From Candidatus Omnitrophota bacterium (GTDB taxonomy: Bacteria; Omnitrophota; Gorgyraeia; Zapsychrales; Fredricksoniimonadaceae), in contig JADFYF010000008.1 in NCBI GenBank assembly GCA_015233165.1, positions 1-48,577 of the forward strand: DNA of 48,577 nucleotides, read 5' to 3'. A program made the translations under genes and the position numbers. A model generated the notes under the pieces. That model worked only from the letters and a program-made list of their open reading frames with translations. It ran no database searches and was not told where the DNA came from. The number at the start of each line of letters is the position of its first letter. Position 1 is the stretch's first letter. Of this stretch, positions 7,607 through 16,270 are shown piece after piece.

Positions 7607-9460
7607 ATGAGTATGTTCGATAAAAATATCAGCCAGGAAAAATTAAAGTCTTTAGAATTTGCCGAAGCTGCTCGTGAGATGGAATGGAAGGCTCCTAGTT
7701 TTGCTCTTAAATTGTTTCATGGTTCCGTCGATTTTAGTCTCATTGCTCCTTTCCCAGAACAAACCGTCGAAGAAAAGAAAAAAGGTGATGCCTATCTCGT
7801 TAAAATGGAAAAATTCTTAAGAGAAAACCTTGATCCTGATCAAGTGGACATAACCGGAATTATTCCTGATCATGTTTATAATGGTCTACGAGAATTAAAA
7901 GCTTTTGCTTTAAAAGTTCCTCAAGAATATGGCGGTTTGGGATTCAGTCAATACAATTACAATCGTATTATGCATTTGGTTTCTAGTTACTGCGGATCGA
8001 CGGCTGTCCTTTTATCTGCCCACCAAAGTATTGGAGTCCCTCAACCGTTAAAATTATTTGGAACTCCTGAACAAAAAAATAAATTCCTACCCATGTTTGC
8101 CAAAGGAGCTATTTCAGCCTTTGCTCTTACAGAACCAACAGCAGGTTCTGATCCTCGTGGAATGCTGACTACAGCTACTCCGACAGAGGATGGTAAATCG
8201 TTCTTACTGAACGGAGAAAAACTGTGGTGTACCAATGGGCTCATTGCTGACATCCTCATCGTCATGGCTGTGACGCCTCCTAAGATTGTTAAAGGTAAAG
8301 AAATTAAACAAATTACTGCGTTCATTGTTGAAACCACTACTCCTGGGATTGAAAAAACTCATCGTTGCCAATTTATGGGCCTGCATGGAATTCAAAACGG
8401 TCTCATGCGTTTTAATAACGTGAAGGTTCCTCGTGAAAATATTATTTTAGGTGAAGGAGAGGGACTTAAATTAGCCTTGATGACATTAAATACCGGTCGT
8501 TTGACCTTACCAGCGGCATCCGCCGGTATTGCCAAATGGTGTTTAAGTGTAGCCCGTCAATGGTCAAGCAAACGTCAGCAATGGGGAAGCGCCATCGGGG
8601 AACATGAATCTGTGGCTTTAAAGCTGGCTTCCATTGCAAGTAACACCTTTGCCATTGATGCGGTGACCTGGTTAACGTCTGCCATGGCTGATGATAAGCA
8701 TCGGGATATCCGTTTAGAAGCAGCTATTGCTAAATATTTCTGTACAGAAGTTTCTTGGAAAATTACAGATGATACCCTGCAGATTCGAGGTGGAAGCGGT
8801 TATGAAACATCTTCTTCGTTACGTGGTCGGGGAACGGATTACTGGCCTGTGGAGCGGGTCTTGCGTGATGTTCGTATCAATCGTATCATTGAGGGAACCA
8901 GCGATATTATGCATTTGTTTATCGCTCGTGAAGCCTTGGATCCTCATCTATCCAAAATCAAACCACTCATCAGTGGTCGTACTCCCATTGGTGTTAAAAT
9001 AACAGCAGCTCTTAAGATGCTGGGCTATTACGCCTTTTGGTATCCTAAAATGTTGCTTCCAAGCATAGCTTTTTCTAATATTTCCGATTTACCAGAACCT
9101 CTCGATGAGCACATGATCTATGTGCAAAAGGCGAGTAGACGTTTAGCTCGCTATACCTTCCATAAAATGATGTTGTATCAACAAAAACTTGAAAGCAAGC
9201 AAAGCATCCTCAATCGTGTGGTGGATATTGGTACGGAATTGTTTGCCATTTCTGCTACATGTTCTTATGCGGCTATGCTCACAAAAAATGGCCAAACGAA
9301 TGCCATTGATTTGGCTGATAGTTTTGTTCAAGAATCCTACAAGAGGATTGAGGCCTATTTTAATGATGGTATTGAAAACAATGACAAAGCCAATCTAAAA
9401 ATTGCTAAAAAGATTTTGGCTAAAGAATTTGAGTGGATGGAGAACGAGATTATCAAATGA
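7607..9460 (+). CDS. Acyl-CoA dehydrogenase family protein, long (VLCAD-like) form
   Basis: FAD-dependent alpha,beta-dehydrogenation of an acyl-CoA thioester. At 617 residues it is longer than the usual 380-residue enzymes and resembles the VLCAD/ACAD9 type with an extra C-terminal helical domain. Family motifs are ALTEPTAGSDP in the middle domain, the IQIRGGSGYE-like segment (LQIRGGSGYE), and RIIEGTSDI, whose Glu is a candidate catalytic base. The start is taken at the ATG at 7607, six bases after a perfect AGGAGG (7595-7600), not the TTG at 7601. The next gene overlaps by ATGA. Chain-length preference cannot be read from sequence; no other beta-oxidation genes are nearby. Confidence 0.9.
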   Translation: MSMFDKNISQEKLKSLEFAEAAREMEWKAPSFALKLFHGSVDFSLIAPFPEQTVEEKKKGDAYLVKMEKFLRENLDPDQVDITGIIPDHVYNGLRELKAFALKVPQEYGGLGFSQYNYNRIMHLVSSYCGSTAVLLSAHQSIGVPQPLKLFGTPEQKNKFLPMFAKGAISAFALTEPTAGSDPRGMLTTATPTEDGKSFLLNGEKLWCTNGLIADILIVMAVTPPKIVKGKEIKQITAFIVETTTPGIEKTHRCQFMGLHGIQNGLMRFNNVKVPRENIILGEGEGLKLALMTLNTGRLTLPAASAGIAKWCLSVARQWSSKRQQWGSAIGEHESVALKLASIASNTFAIDAVTWLTSAMADDKHRDIRLEAAIAKYFCTEVSWKITDDTLQIRGGSGYETSSSLRGRGTDYWPVERVLRDVRINRIIEGTSDIMHLFIAREALDPHLSKIKPLISGRTPIGVKITAALKMLGYYAFWYPKMLLPSIAFSNISDLPEPLDEHMIYVQKASRRLARYTFHKMMLYQQKLESKQSILNRVVDIGTELFAISATCSYAAMLTKNGQTNAIDLADSFVQESYKRIEAYFNDGIENNDKANLKIAKKILAKEFEWMENEIIK

Positions 9461-11592
9461 CAGCCCTACCGTCATTCTTTAATAAAATTGCTGTTATTAA
9501 ACAAATTCCTATTTTCGAAGGCTTAAATTGGTTTGAACTAAACCGTATCGCACGAAAAGTAGAATTAGTTGAGTTTAATAAAGGTGATGTGATCTGCAAA
9601 CAAGAGGATCCTGCCGATGCATTTTATGCTGTAGTTTCAGGTCGTATTTATTCCTATACGCTTAATCCCGGAGGTCAAAAAGAAGAGTTTGATTTTATTC
9701 TTCGTGGGATGCATTTTGGAATTATTTCCACCTTAACAGGTGAAAATCATTCTCACACCTATGAGGCTATTAATGATTCCGTCGTTATTAAAATCGACAA
9801 GAATGATTTTTCTAATCTTTTTAAAAGCACCCCTAAACTAGCAGTAGCTTTAAGCCAAAGTTTATCTCGCAAAATTCGAAGTCATGTCACAGGTACAAGG
9901 AATACTCAGGAAAGTTCAATCATTGCTGTCTATGCACCTGTTAAGGGTTCAGGAAGCTCGACTTATGCTGTTAACTTAGCCCTGGCTTTAAAAGTTCAAA
10001 CGGATAAAAAAGTATTACTTCTAAGCCTTTCCTCAGAACTCAGCGACCCATTAATTAATCTTGCGGACATTGTTCTAGATCATCAAAAGATTATTAATTC
10101 TATTCAAAAAGATAAACTGTCCATTGATATTTTAGCTGTTAAATTTGACTCTAAAGATCCCGGTGTATTAAGTCGGATGAGCCCATTCATCAGTGCTCCG
10201 GTCAACGATTACAACTATATTGTCTTTGACCTGCCTAATGAAATGGATGACATCATTCTTAAAACTCTAGTTCAAAGCGATATTGTCCACTTAGTAACGC
10301 TCGAACGTGAACAGGATCTGGAATCAACCCGGCATGTTATTGATCATTTGACAGAACAATTGAAAGATCGATTTCAAACAGAAAAGGTTCAGGTTATCAT
10401 CAGCGGCGTCAAAGAAGAGCATGAATTAAAACCAGAAGAAATTAAACAAATTCTTAATTATGACGTTTTTCTAAGATTGCCCCATTTAAAAGAAGAAGAA
10501 TTTCATAGCGAGAATGTCTTTGAAGGTTTTTCAATCTTTAAAGTTGATCCCACCAGCGAATATGCCTTTGTATTACAACGCTTAAGCAGGCAAATTAGTG
10601 GTTCATTAATTGGACTAGTCTTAGGAGGGGGCGCAGCCTTAGGTTTAACTCATGTGGGAATTATCCGAGTCTTAGAAAAAGAAAACATACCCATAGACAT
10701 TATTATCGGAAGCAGTATGGGGGCTTTAATCGGTGGAATTTGGGCTGTTGGCTATAAAGCGGAAGATATCGAAAAATTTGCTCGTGAATTCGAAAAGAAA
10801 TCAGGAATGATGAAAATCTTTGATCCTCCGTTTGAACGAGCCTTGACTATTTTTATCATCATGCTCGTACTTATTATTTTTAGACATTTTACACTGGGAT
10901 TCTTTTGTATGGCCTTAGCCATTCCCTTAGCCGTTCCTGTATCTGGTTTAGTTAGAGGAGAAGCTATACGTCTTTGGTTGAAAGAAAAGTTGGGAAACAA
11001 ACATTTTCATCATACTAAGATTCCGTTTAGAGCTGTTGCCTACGATCTTCAAAGACGGCATGACATTGTTATTGATGAAGGTTCCCTCGTTAATGCCATC
11101 TGTAAAAGTATTGCTATTCCAGGCGTTATTCGTCCTATCATGGAAAATGGTCAAATGATTATCGACGGAGGGGTATTGAATCCACTTCCTACAAATGTTC
11201 TTATGGATATGGGAGTAAAAAAAATTATTGCTGTTAATGTTCTGCAATCCCCCCAAGAAGTTTCCTATAGTCATGACCTGGAAAATGACAATAATAAACA
11301 TAAAGCCAGGATTCCTTTTAATCAACATCCTTTTAAATATATCAATTTTCGATTAACTTCTTTAATTGTTAAGGCATTTACACCCAACATTGCCGATATT
11401 GTTGTCCGAACCCTGCAAGCTTCTGAATATGTATTAGCAGAGGCTAGCGGCAAACACGCGGATGTTCTCATACATCCTGATCTTAAAGGTATTAATTGGT
11501 TTGAATTATATGAAGCTGCTCAACTGATCAAGCGTGGGGAAGATGCGGCCATCAAGCATCTGGCTTCCATTAAAGCCCTAGTCAAAAGATAA
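9457..11592 (+). CDS. cNMP-binding / degenerate ParA-like / patatin-like phospholipase fusion
   Basis: A 711-residue multidomain protein. Residues about 10-135 form a cyclic-nucleotide-binding domain (PIFEGLNWFELNRIA, then YAVVSGRIYSY). Residues about 155-370 resemble a MinD/ParA/CpaE ATPase, but the Walker A lysine position is altered (KGSGSSTYAVNLA instead of KGGxGKTT). From about 385 on there is a patatin domain with the oxyanion loop GGGAALG, the nucleophile motif GSSMG (Ser near 420) and the catalytic DGG (Asp near 570). A hydrophobic stretch near 462-498 interrupts the patatin domain and probably inserts in the membrane. The start at 9457 overlaps the preceding stop (ATGA). The likely role is ligand-controlled lipid hydrolysis at the membrane; the ligand and lipid are unknown. 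Confidence 0.85.
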   Translation: MTALPSFFNKIAVIKQIPIFEGLNWFELNRIARKVELVEFNKGDVICKQEDPADAFYAVVSGRIYSYTLNPGGQKEEFDFILRGMHFGIISTLTGENHSHTYEAINDSVVIKIDKNDFSNLFKSTPKLAVALSQSLSRKIRSHVTGTRNTQESSIIAVYAPVKGSGSSTYAVNLALALKVQTDKKVLLLSLSSELSDPLINLADIVLDHQKIINSIQKDKLSIDILAVKFDSKDPGVLSRMSPFISAPVNDYNYIVFDLPNEMDDIILKTLVQSDIVHLVTLEREQDLESTRHVIDHLTEQLKDRFQTEKVQVIISGVKEEHELKPEEIKQILNYDVFLRLPHLKEEEFHSENVFEGFSIFKVDPTSEYAFVLQRLSRQISGSLIGLVLGGGAALGLTHVGIIRVLEKENIPIDIIIGSSMGALIGGIWAVGYKAEDIEKFAREFEKKSGMMKIFDPPFERALTIFIIMLVLIIFRHFTLGFFCMALAIPLAVPVSGLVRGEAIRLWLKEKLGNKHFHHTKIPFRAVAYDLQRRHDIVIDEGSLVNAICKSIAIPGVIRPIMENGQMIIDGGVLNPLPTNVLMDMGVKKIIAVNVLQSPQEVSYSHDLENDNNKHKARIPFNQHPFKYINFRLTSLIVKAFTPNIADIVVRTLQASEYVLAEASGKHADVLIHPDLKGINWFELYEAAQLIKRGEDAAIKHLASIKALVKR

Positions 11593-11607
11593 AACCTCCT
11601 TTATAAT
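11579..11607 (+). promoter_or_regulatory. Possible promoter giving a leaderless hem mRNA
   Basis: TATAAT at 11602-11607 lies only 7 bp before the ATG at 11615, and a 4-of-6 match to the -35 consensus (TAGTCA, 11579-11584) is 17 bp upstream. Transcription would start at or next to the start codon. No Shine-Dalgarno is visible before that ATG, consistent with leaderless initiation. The alternative is read-through from the patatin gene, 22 bp upstream. Confidence 0.4.
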
Positions 11608-11614
11608 ATCGCCC

Positions 11615-13651
11615 ATGAATTCACCCATAAAAATCGGTTCTCGTCAAAGTCCTCTCGCAAAAATACAGGTTCAAGAGATTCTATCCTCTCTTGAAATTCA
11701 AGATACTGCCCCCTTAAAATACGAATATATTTCTCTAACAACACAAGGAGATATTGATAAAAAAACATCCTTAACAACTAATCCTGCAGATAATTTCTTT
11801 ACAAATACCCTGGATGAGGCATTACTAAAGAATCAAATTGATATCGCCATTCATAGCGCTAAAGACCTTCCTCAAAAACTTCCTGAGGGATTAAAAATAT
11901 ACGCCTTAACCAAATCCTTGGATGAAACGGATAGCTGGGTTTCCTCCTACGCTCTAGAAGAATTACCAGCAGGAGCCAAGGTGGGGACAAGTAGTCTGCT
12001 ACGTGGAGAGATGATCAGGGCTCTTAATCCGAATGTGATTCTCACAGACATCCGTGGCACAATACACGAACGATTGGAAATTCTAAATAAAAATGAGGTG
12101 GATGGTTTAATTATTGCTACCTGTGCTCTTAAACGACTAGGGCTTGAGAATCATATTAAAAGTATTCTTCCATGGGAAGCTGCCCCACTCCAAGGGCAAT
12201 TAGCCGTTGTTGGTCGAGAAAATAATTGGGATGTAGAAAAACTTTTTGAAAGAATTGATATCCGACGTCAATATGGACCTGTTTATTTGATTGGCGCAGG
12301 CCCCGGCGATCCAGAGCTTATTACCATTAAAGCTACTAAGATTCTTAGAAATGCCGATTGCGTCTTCTATGATTATTTAGTCGATCCTTCCTTACTAAAG
12401 TATGCCCCTCATGCTGAACATATTTATGTTGGTAAACGCAAAGGAAATCACTCTTTAACTCAAGAAAAACTTTCTCGTCTTTTGAAAGAGAAAGCTATTC
12501 AAGGAAAGAAAACTGTACGTCTCAAAGGGGGAGATCCTCTTATTTTTGGACGAGGCTCTAATGAAATCCATTATTTACGTTCCTATCATATTCCTGTCCA
12601 CGTTGTACCTGGAATCAGCTCAGCCACAGGAATACCTTCTTCTTTAGGAATTCCTTTAACAGCTCGACACATATCCTCCTCCGTTGCCTTTGTCAGCGGC
12701 CATGGAGAGTACGATGACACACAAAACCCTCTTGATATCCACATTCCTCAAGCGAATACTATTGTTTTTTTAATGGGTTTAACCAAGTTGAATTCAATTG
12801 TTCACTCATTAATCAAAACAGGGTGGGCAAAAACCAAGCCTATTATGGTTATTTCCAATGGTACAAGACCAAATCAGGAAATCATTCAAGGAACGCTCGC
12901 TGATATAGAAAAATTAGCCTTTGTAAACACCTTAGAAGCTCCTGCTTTAATTATCGCAGGCGATACCGTTAATTTTTACCAAAAAGAACCTCAAAAGGTG
13001 CTTCTACATTGCGGTACAAATCCAGAGAAATATACCCATTATGGACACATCATTCCCTGGCCAATGATTCAAATTCAGCCCGTTATTTTTAATGAACAAG
13101 ATAAACATAGTCTCATTAACGATTTTGATGAAAGCGACTTTGTTATTCTAACAAGTCCTAATGCTGTTGAATATTTTATGAAAACCATTCTAGGTTTAAA
13201 GCCAGCCAGTGCTGTTCATCAGAAGATTTTTGCTGTTATAGGTCGTTCTACAGCGGAGGCTCTCGAAGAATTTGGCATTATTCCTCAGATTGTTTCTTCT
13301 CAAGAAACAGCTGAAGGCCTATTTAATATTATCATTCGTATTATGACCATCGAAGGTAAGAGAATTCTATTGCCACGATCTTCCTTACCAAATCCATTTT
13401 TAAAAATGGCTTTGGAACAAAGGGGTGCTCAAGTTAAAGAATGGACTATTTATAACAACGTTAAGCCTTCCAAAAAAACTTTGCCTCATATTCCTATAGA
13501 TGGCATTATTTTCACGAGTCCTTCAACTTTTAAGAATTTCTTAGAAGATTATGGTACAATGTCTCCTTCCTGGCAGATACTCGCCAAGGGCCCGGTGACT
13601 GCTAAAGCGATAGAAGAAGCTGGGTTTCAACCTCATATGGTAGGACTATGA
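11615..13651 (+). CDS. HemC(domains 1-2)-CobA/SUMT-HemD fusion for uroporphyrinogen III
   Basis: A 678-residue fusion. Residues 1-217 match hydroxymethylbilane synthase domains 1 and 2: KIGSRQSPLA, DIAIHSAKDLP (Asp84), IRGTIHERL and ALKRLGLE. Domain 3, which carries the cysteine that anchors the dipyrromethane cofactor, is absent, and one of the paired arginines in VGTSSLRR is Leu (VGTSSLLR). Residues about 221-460 are uroporphyrinogen-III C-methyltransferase (GAGPGDPELIT, RLKGGDPLIFGRG, VPGISS). Residues about 470-678 are a uroporphyrinogen-III synthase domain (HemD) with ILTSPNAVEYF and a late IIFTSPST segment. The gene overlaps hemB by ATGA. The methyltransferase points to siroheme or cobalamin-type products as well as heme. 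Whether the HemC part is active is uncertain. Confidence 0.9.
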   Translation: MNSPIKIGSRQSPLAKIQVQEILSSLEIQDTAPLKYEYISLTTQGDIDKKTSLTTNPADNFFTNTLDEALLKNQIDIAIHSAKDLPQKLPEGLKIYALTKSLDETDSWVSSYALEELPAGAKVGTSSLLRGEMIRALNPNVILTDIRGTIHERLEILNKNEVDGLIIATCALKRLGLENHIKSILPWEAAPLQGQLAVVGRENNWDVEKLFERIDIRRQYGPVYLIGAGPGDPELITIKATKILRNADCVFYDYLVDPSLLKYAPHAEHIYVGKRKGNHSLTQEKLSRLLKEKAIQGKKTVRLKGGDPLIFGRGSNEIHYLRSYHIPVHVVPGISSATGIPSSLGIPLTARHISSSVAFVSGHGEYDDTQNPLDIHIPQANTIVFLMGLTKLNSIVHSLIKTGWAKTKPIMVISNGTRPNQEIIQGTLADIEKLAFVNTLEAPALIIAGDTVNFYQKEPQKVLLHCGTNPEKYTHYGHIIPWPMIQIQPVIFNEQDKHSLINDFDESDFVILTSPNAVEYFMKTILGLKPASAVHQKIFAVIGRSTAEALEEFGIIPQIVSSQETAEGLFNIIIRIMTIEGKRILLPRSSLPNPFLKMALEQRGAQVKEWTIYNNVKPSKKTLPHIPIDGIIFTSPSTFKNFLEDYGTMSPSWQILAKGPVTAKAIEEAGFQPHMVGL

Positions 13652-14607
13652 AACGATTTCGACGTCTAAGAAGTGCCAATATCAGAAGCTTTGTTCAAGA
13701 AAATCACCTGTCTGCAGCTGATTTATGGCAGCCGTTCTTTGTGCTTGAAGGTAAAGGAAAACAAGAAGCGATTGAATCTATGCCGGGAATGAATCGCTTT
13801 TCGGTAGATCTGCTGTTAAAGGAGATTGAAAGCTATGTCCGCTTAGGAGGGAAGGGAGGTGTTTTTTTTGGACTCAGTTCCCAAAAAGACCCCTTAGCCA
13901 CAAATGCCTATAATTCTAAAGGCCCTATTGCCCAGGCCATCAAATCCATAAAGAAAAACTTTCCCGATTTTCTCGTTATTACAGACGTCTGTTTATGCGC
14001 CTACACGAATCACGGACATTGTGGTATCGTCGAAGGTCAGGATGTTCATAACGATAAAACTTTAGATATTCTAGCTAAGATGGCGCTTTGCCATGCCCAA
14101 GCAGGGGCTGACTTAGTGGCTCCGTCAGATATGATGGATTTTCGAGTTCAGCATATTCGCCAGGCCCTCGATCAAGAAAACTTTACCAATGTCGGCATTC
14201 TTTCATACGCAGTCAAATATGCGTCTGCTTATTACGGACCATTTCGTGAAGCAGCTCATTCCGGAGCTCAGTTTGGAGATCGTAAGACCTATCAGATGGA
14301 CCCTGCCAACAGCCGTGAGGCCCTCAAGGAAGCCCGACAAGATGTCGAAGAAGGGGCTGACATGATCATGGTCAAACCCGCCTTGGCCTATTTAGATATT
14401 ATTAATCAACTCCGTCGAGAACTCACTGTTCCTATTGTGGCCTATAATGTCAGCGGAGAATATTCGATGGTTAAAGCCGCCAGCCAAAAAGGATGGATTA
14501 AAGAAGAAGATATCGTCTTAGAAAGCTTACTGTCCATGAAACGTGCAGGGGCAGATATTATTATCAGCTATCACAGCAAGGATGCATTAAAATGGCTTCA
14601 AAAATGA
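13648..14607 (+). CDS. hemB: Delta-aminolevulinic acid dehydratase (porphobilinogen synthase) HemB
   Basis: Condenses two 5-aminolevulinate molecules to porphobilinogen. The 319-residue chain has the zinc-type cysteine cluster VCLCAYTNHGHCG near residues 113-125, the first active-site lysine in SYAVKYASAYYGPFR, and the Schiff-base lysine in IMVKPALAYLD. The three Cys favour a Zn-dependent rather than purely Mg-dependent enzyme. Start and stop codons overlap with both neighbours (ATGA on each side), so the fusion gene, hemB and hemL are translationally coupled. Confidence 0.97.
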   Translation: MKRFRRLRSANIRSFVQENHLSAADLWQPFFVLEGKGKQEAIESMPGMNRFSVDLLLKEIESYVRLGGKGGVFFGLSSQKDPLATNAYNSKGPIAQAIKSIKKNFPDFLVITDVCLCAYTNHGHCGIVEGQDVHNDKTLDILAKMALCHAQAGADLVAPSDMMDFRVQHIRQALDQENFTNVGILSYAVKYASAYYGPFREAAHSGAQFGDRKTYQMDPANSREALKEARQDVEEGADMIMVKPALAYLDIINQLRRELTVPIVAYNVSGEYSMVKAASQKGWIKEEDIVLESLLSMKRAGADIIISYHSKDALKWLQK

Positions 14608-15905
14608 TAAAAACAAATAATTCCAAAAAAGAATTCAGTCGCGCACAAAAAGTTTTAGTAGGGGGAGTGAACAGTCCTGTTCGAGCGTTTAAATCCGTCG
14701 GTGGTCAGGCTTTAATTATTGATCGTGGATTAGATTCAAAATTTTATGATATTGATGGCAACGCCTATACGGATTATTGCTTATCCTGGGGAGCTTTAAT
14801 ACTAGGGCATGCCCATAAAGAAGTCATGGCTGCCGTCAATAAAACGCTTAAAAATGGTACCAGCTATGGCACGACCACTAAGCTGGAAATTGATTTAGCT
14901 GAAACCATCACCAAACATGTTCCATCCATTGATCTGATTCGTTTTGTCAATTCCGGAACAGAAGCCGTCATGAGTGCCATTCGATTAGCCCGAGGGTTTA
15001 CAAACCGTAACAAGGTTCTAAAATTCGACGGATGTTATCATGGCCATTGTGATGATCTTTTAACTTCAGCGGGCAGCGGTGTTACTTTCTTAGCATCATC
15101 CAGCAGCAAAGGTGTTCCACCGGGCCATGTTCAAAACACATTAAGCATTCCCTATAACGATATTCAAGAGTTAATCACCGCTATTGATCGTCATCGCAAA
15201 GATCTGGCCTGCGTTATCCTTGAACCTGTTTGTGGCAACATGGGTGTCGTCTTACCTAAAATTGAATTCTTAAGAACGATCAGAGATTTAACCCGAAGAT
15301 ACGGTATTGTTCTAATCTTTGATGAAGTCATGACGGGATTTAGAACCAATATTTCCTGTAGTCAGAGCGACTGGGGAATTCAACCGGATTTAACCTGTTT
15401 AGGTAAAATTATCGGAGGAGGATTTCCTATTGGAGCCTACGGCGGTCGACGAGACATTATGCAATGTTTGGCACCCTTGGGGGATGTTTATCAGGCAGGA
15501 ACCTTTGCCGGTAATCCTGTTGTTATGGCTGCCGGATTAGCCACCCTTAAGAATCTCAATGCAAGTGTGTATAAACAAATCAATCAAGTGTCTGCTAAAT
15601 TTGCCCAGGAAACGAATGAGTATTTCAAAGAATACAATATTCCGGCCCATTTATCGACGTACAAAAGTATGATGAGCCTGCGTTTTCGTAAAGAAATTGT
15701 CATTGATTATTCCAGTGCCCAAGTCGCTTCATCCCATGAAATTTATCCCAAGCTTTTTCATCATTTACTGAATAACGGAATCTATTGGCCACCAGCTGAT
15801 TTGGAAGCCTTTTTTATAAGCAGCAAACACACGCAAAAAGATTTAAACACTTTAAAAGACCACATCATTGGATTCTTTCAATCTTACAAACCTAACAAGA
15901 AATAA
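14604..15905 (+). CDS. hemL: Glutamate-1-semialdehyde 2,1-aminomutase HemL
   Basis: PLP enzyme that makes 5-aminolevulinate from glutamate-1-semialdehyde, the substrate for HemB, via the C5 pathway. Family motifs: GGVNSPVRAF near the N-terminus, FVNSGTEAVMSAIRLAR, KFDGCYHGHCD, IFDEVMTGFR, and the PLP lysine in CLGKIIGGGFPIGAYGG. The start is taken at 14604, where ATG overlaps the hemB stop (ATGA), giving 433 residues; an in-frame ATG at 14592 lies inside hemB and is less likely. The glutamyl-tRNA reductase gene (hemA) that would complete the route is not in this window. Confidence 0.96.
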   Translation: MIKTNNSKKEFSRAQKVLVGGVNSPVRAFKSVGGQALIIDRGLDSKFYDIDGNAYTDYCLSWGALILGHAHKEVMAAVNKTLKNGTSYGTTTKLEIDLAETITKHVPSIDLIRFVNSGTEAVMSAIRLARGFTNRNKVLKFDGCYHGHCDDLLTSAGSGVTFLASSSSKGVPPGHVQNTLSIPYNDIQELITAIDRHRKDLACVILEPVCGNMGVVLPKIEFLRTIRDLTRRYGIVLIFDEVMTGFRTNISCSQSDWGIQPDLTCLGKIIGGGFPIGAYGGRRDIMQCLAPLGDVYQAGTFAGNPVVMAAGLATLKNLNASVYKQINQVSAKFAQETNEYFKEYNIPAHLSTYKSMMSLRFRKEIVIDYSSAQVASSHEIYPKLFHHLLNNGIYWPPADLEAFFISSKHTQKDLNTLKDHIIGFFQSYKPNKK

Positions 15906-15910
15906 AAATC

Positions 15911-16270
15911 ATGACTTTAGAAAAATCTATCCGTCCTTGGGGAAATTATGAAAAGTTTTACCAAGAAAATGGTGTATGGGTCAAACGTGTTGAAGTAAAA
16001 CCTCATTGTCGTCTGAGCCTGCAAAAACATCAGCATCGTTCAGAAAAATGGGTCTTTGTTCATGGCTATGGTTTAGCCATTGTAGACAATAAGCAGATTT
16101 CAGTAGAGCCGGGAAGTGTCGTGGATGTTCCATTAGGAGCTATTCATCGTATTGGGAATACTGGAAATGAACCCTTGGTTTTTATTGAAGTAGCGACGGG
16201 TATCCATCTAACAGAAGAAGATATTATTCGTATTCAAGATGACTATCAACGTGATAAGGATTTACAATGA
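15911..16270 (+). CDS. Cupin protein, mannose-6-phosphate isomerase type II C-terminal-like
   Basis: A 119-residue single-domain cupin. It matches the isomerase domain of bifunctional mannose-1-phosphate guanylyltransferase/mannose-6-phosphate isomerase enzymes: RPWGNYEKF at the N-terminus, LSLQKHQHRSEKWVFVHGYG with the metal-binding His-x-His and Glu, and PLGAIHRIGN with a further His. The full-length fusion would also carry a nucleotidyltransferase domain, which is absent here. The stop overlaps the next gene's start (ATGA), linking it with the sugar-nucleotide epimerase. It probably acts on sugar phosphates or sugar nucleotides for surface polysaccharide; the exact substrate is unknown. 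Confidence 0.88.
   Translation: MTLEKSIRPWGNYEKFYQENGVWVKRVEVKPHCRLSLQKHQHRSEKWVFVHGYGLAIVDNKQISVEPGSVVDVPLGAIHRIGNTGNEPLVFIEVATGIHLTEEDIIRIQDDYQRDKDLQ

Noticed and set aside
9457-11592. Antiphage (CBASS-like) patatin effector
   Set aside because: There is no nucleotidyltransferase cyclase or defence gene beside it; neighbours are metabolic and the sensor is a classical cNMP-binding domain, so defence was not claimed.
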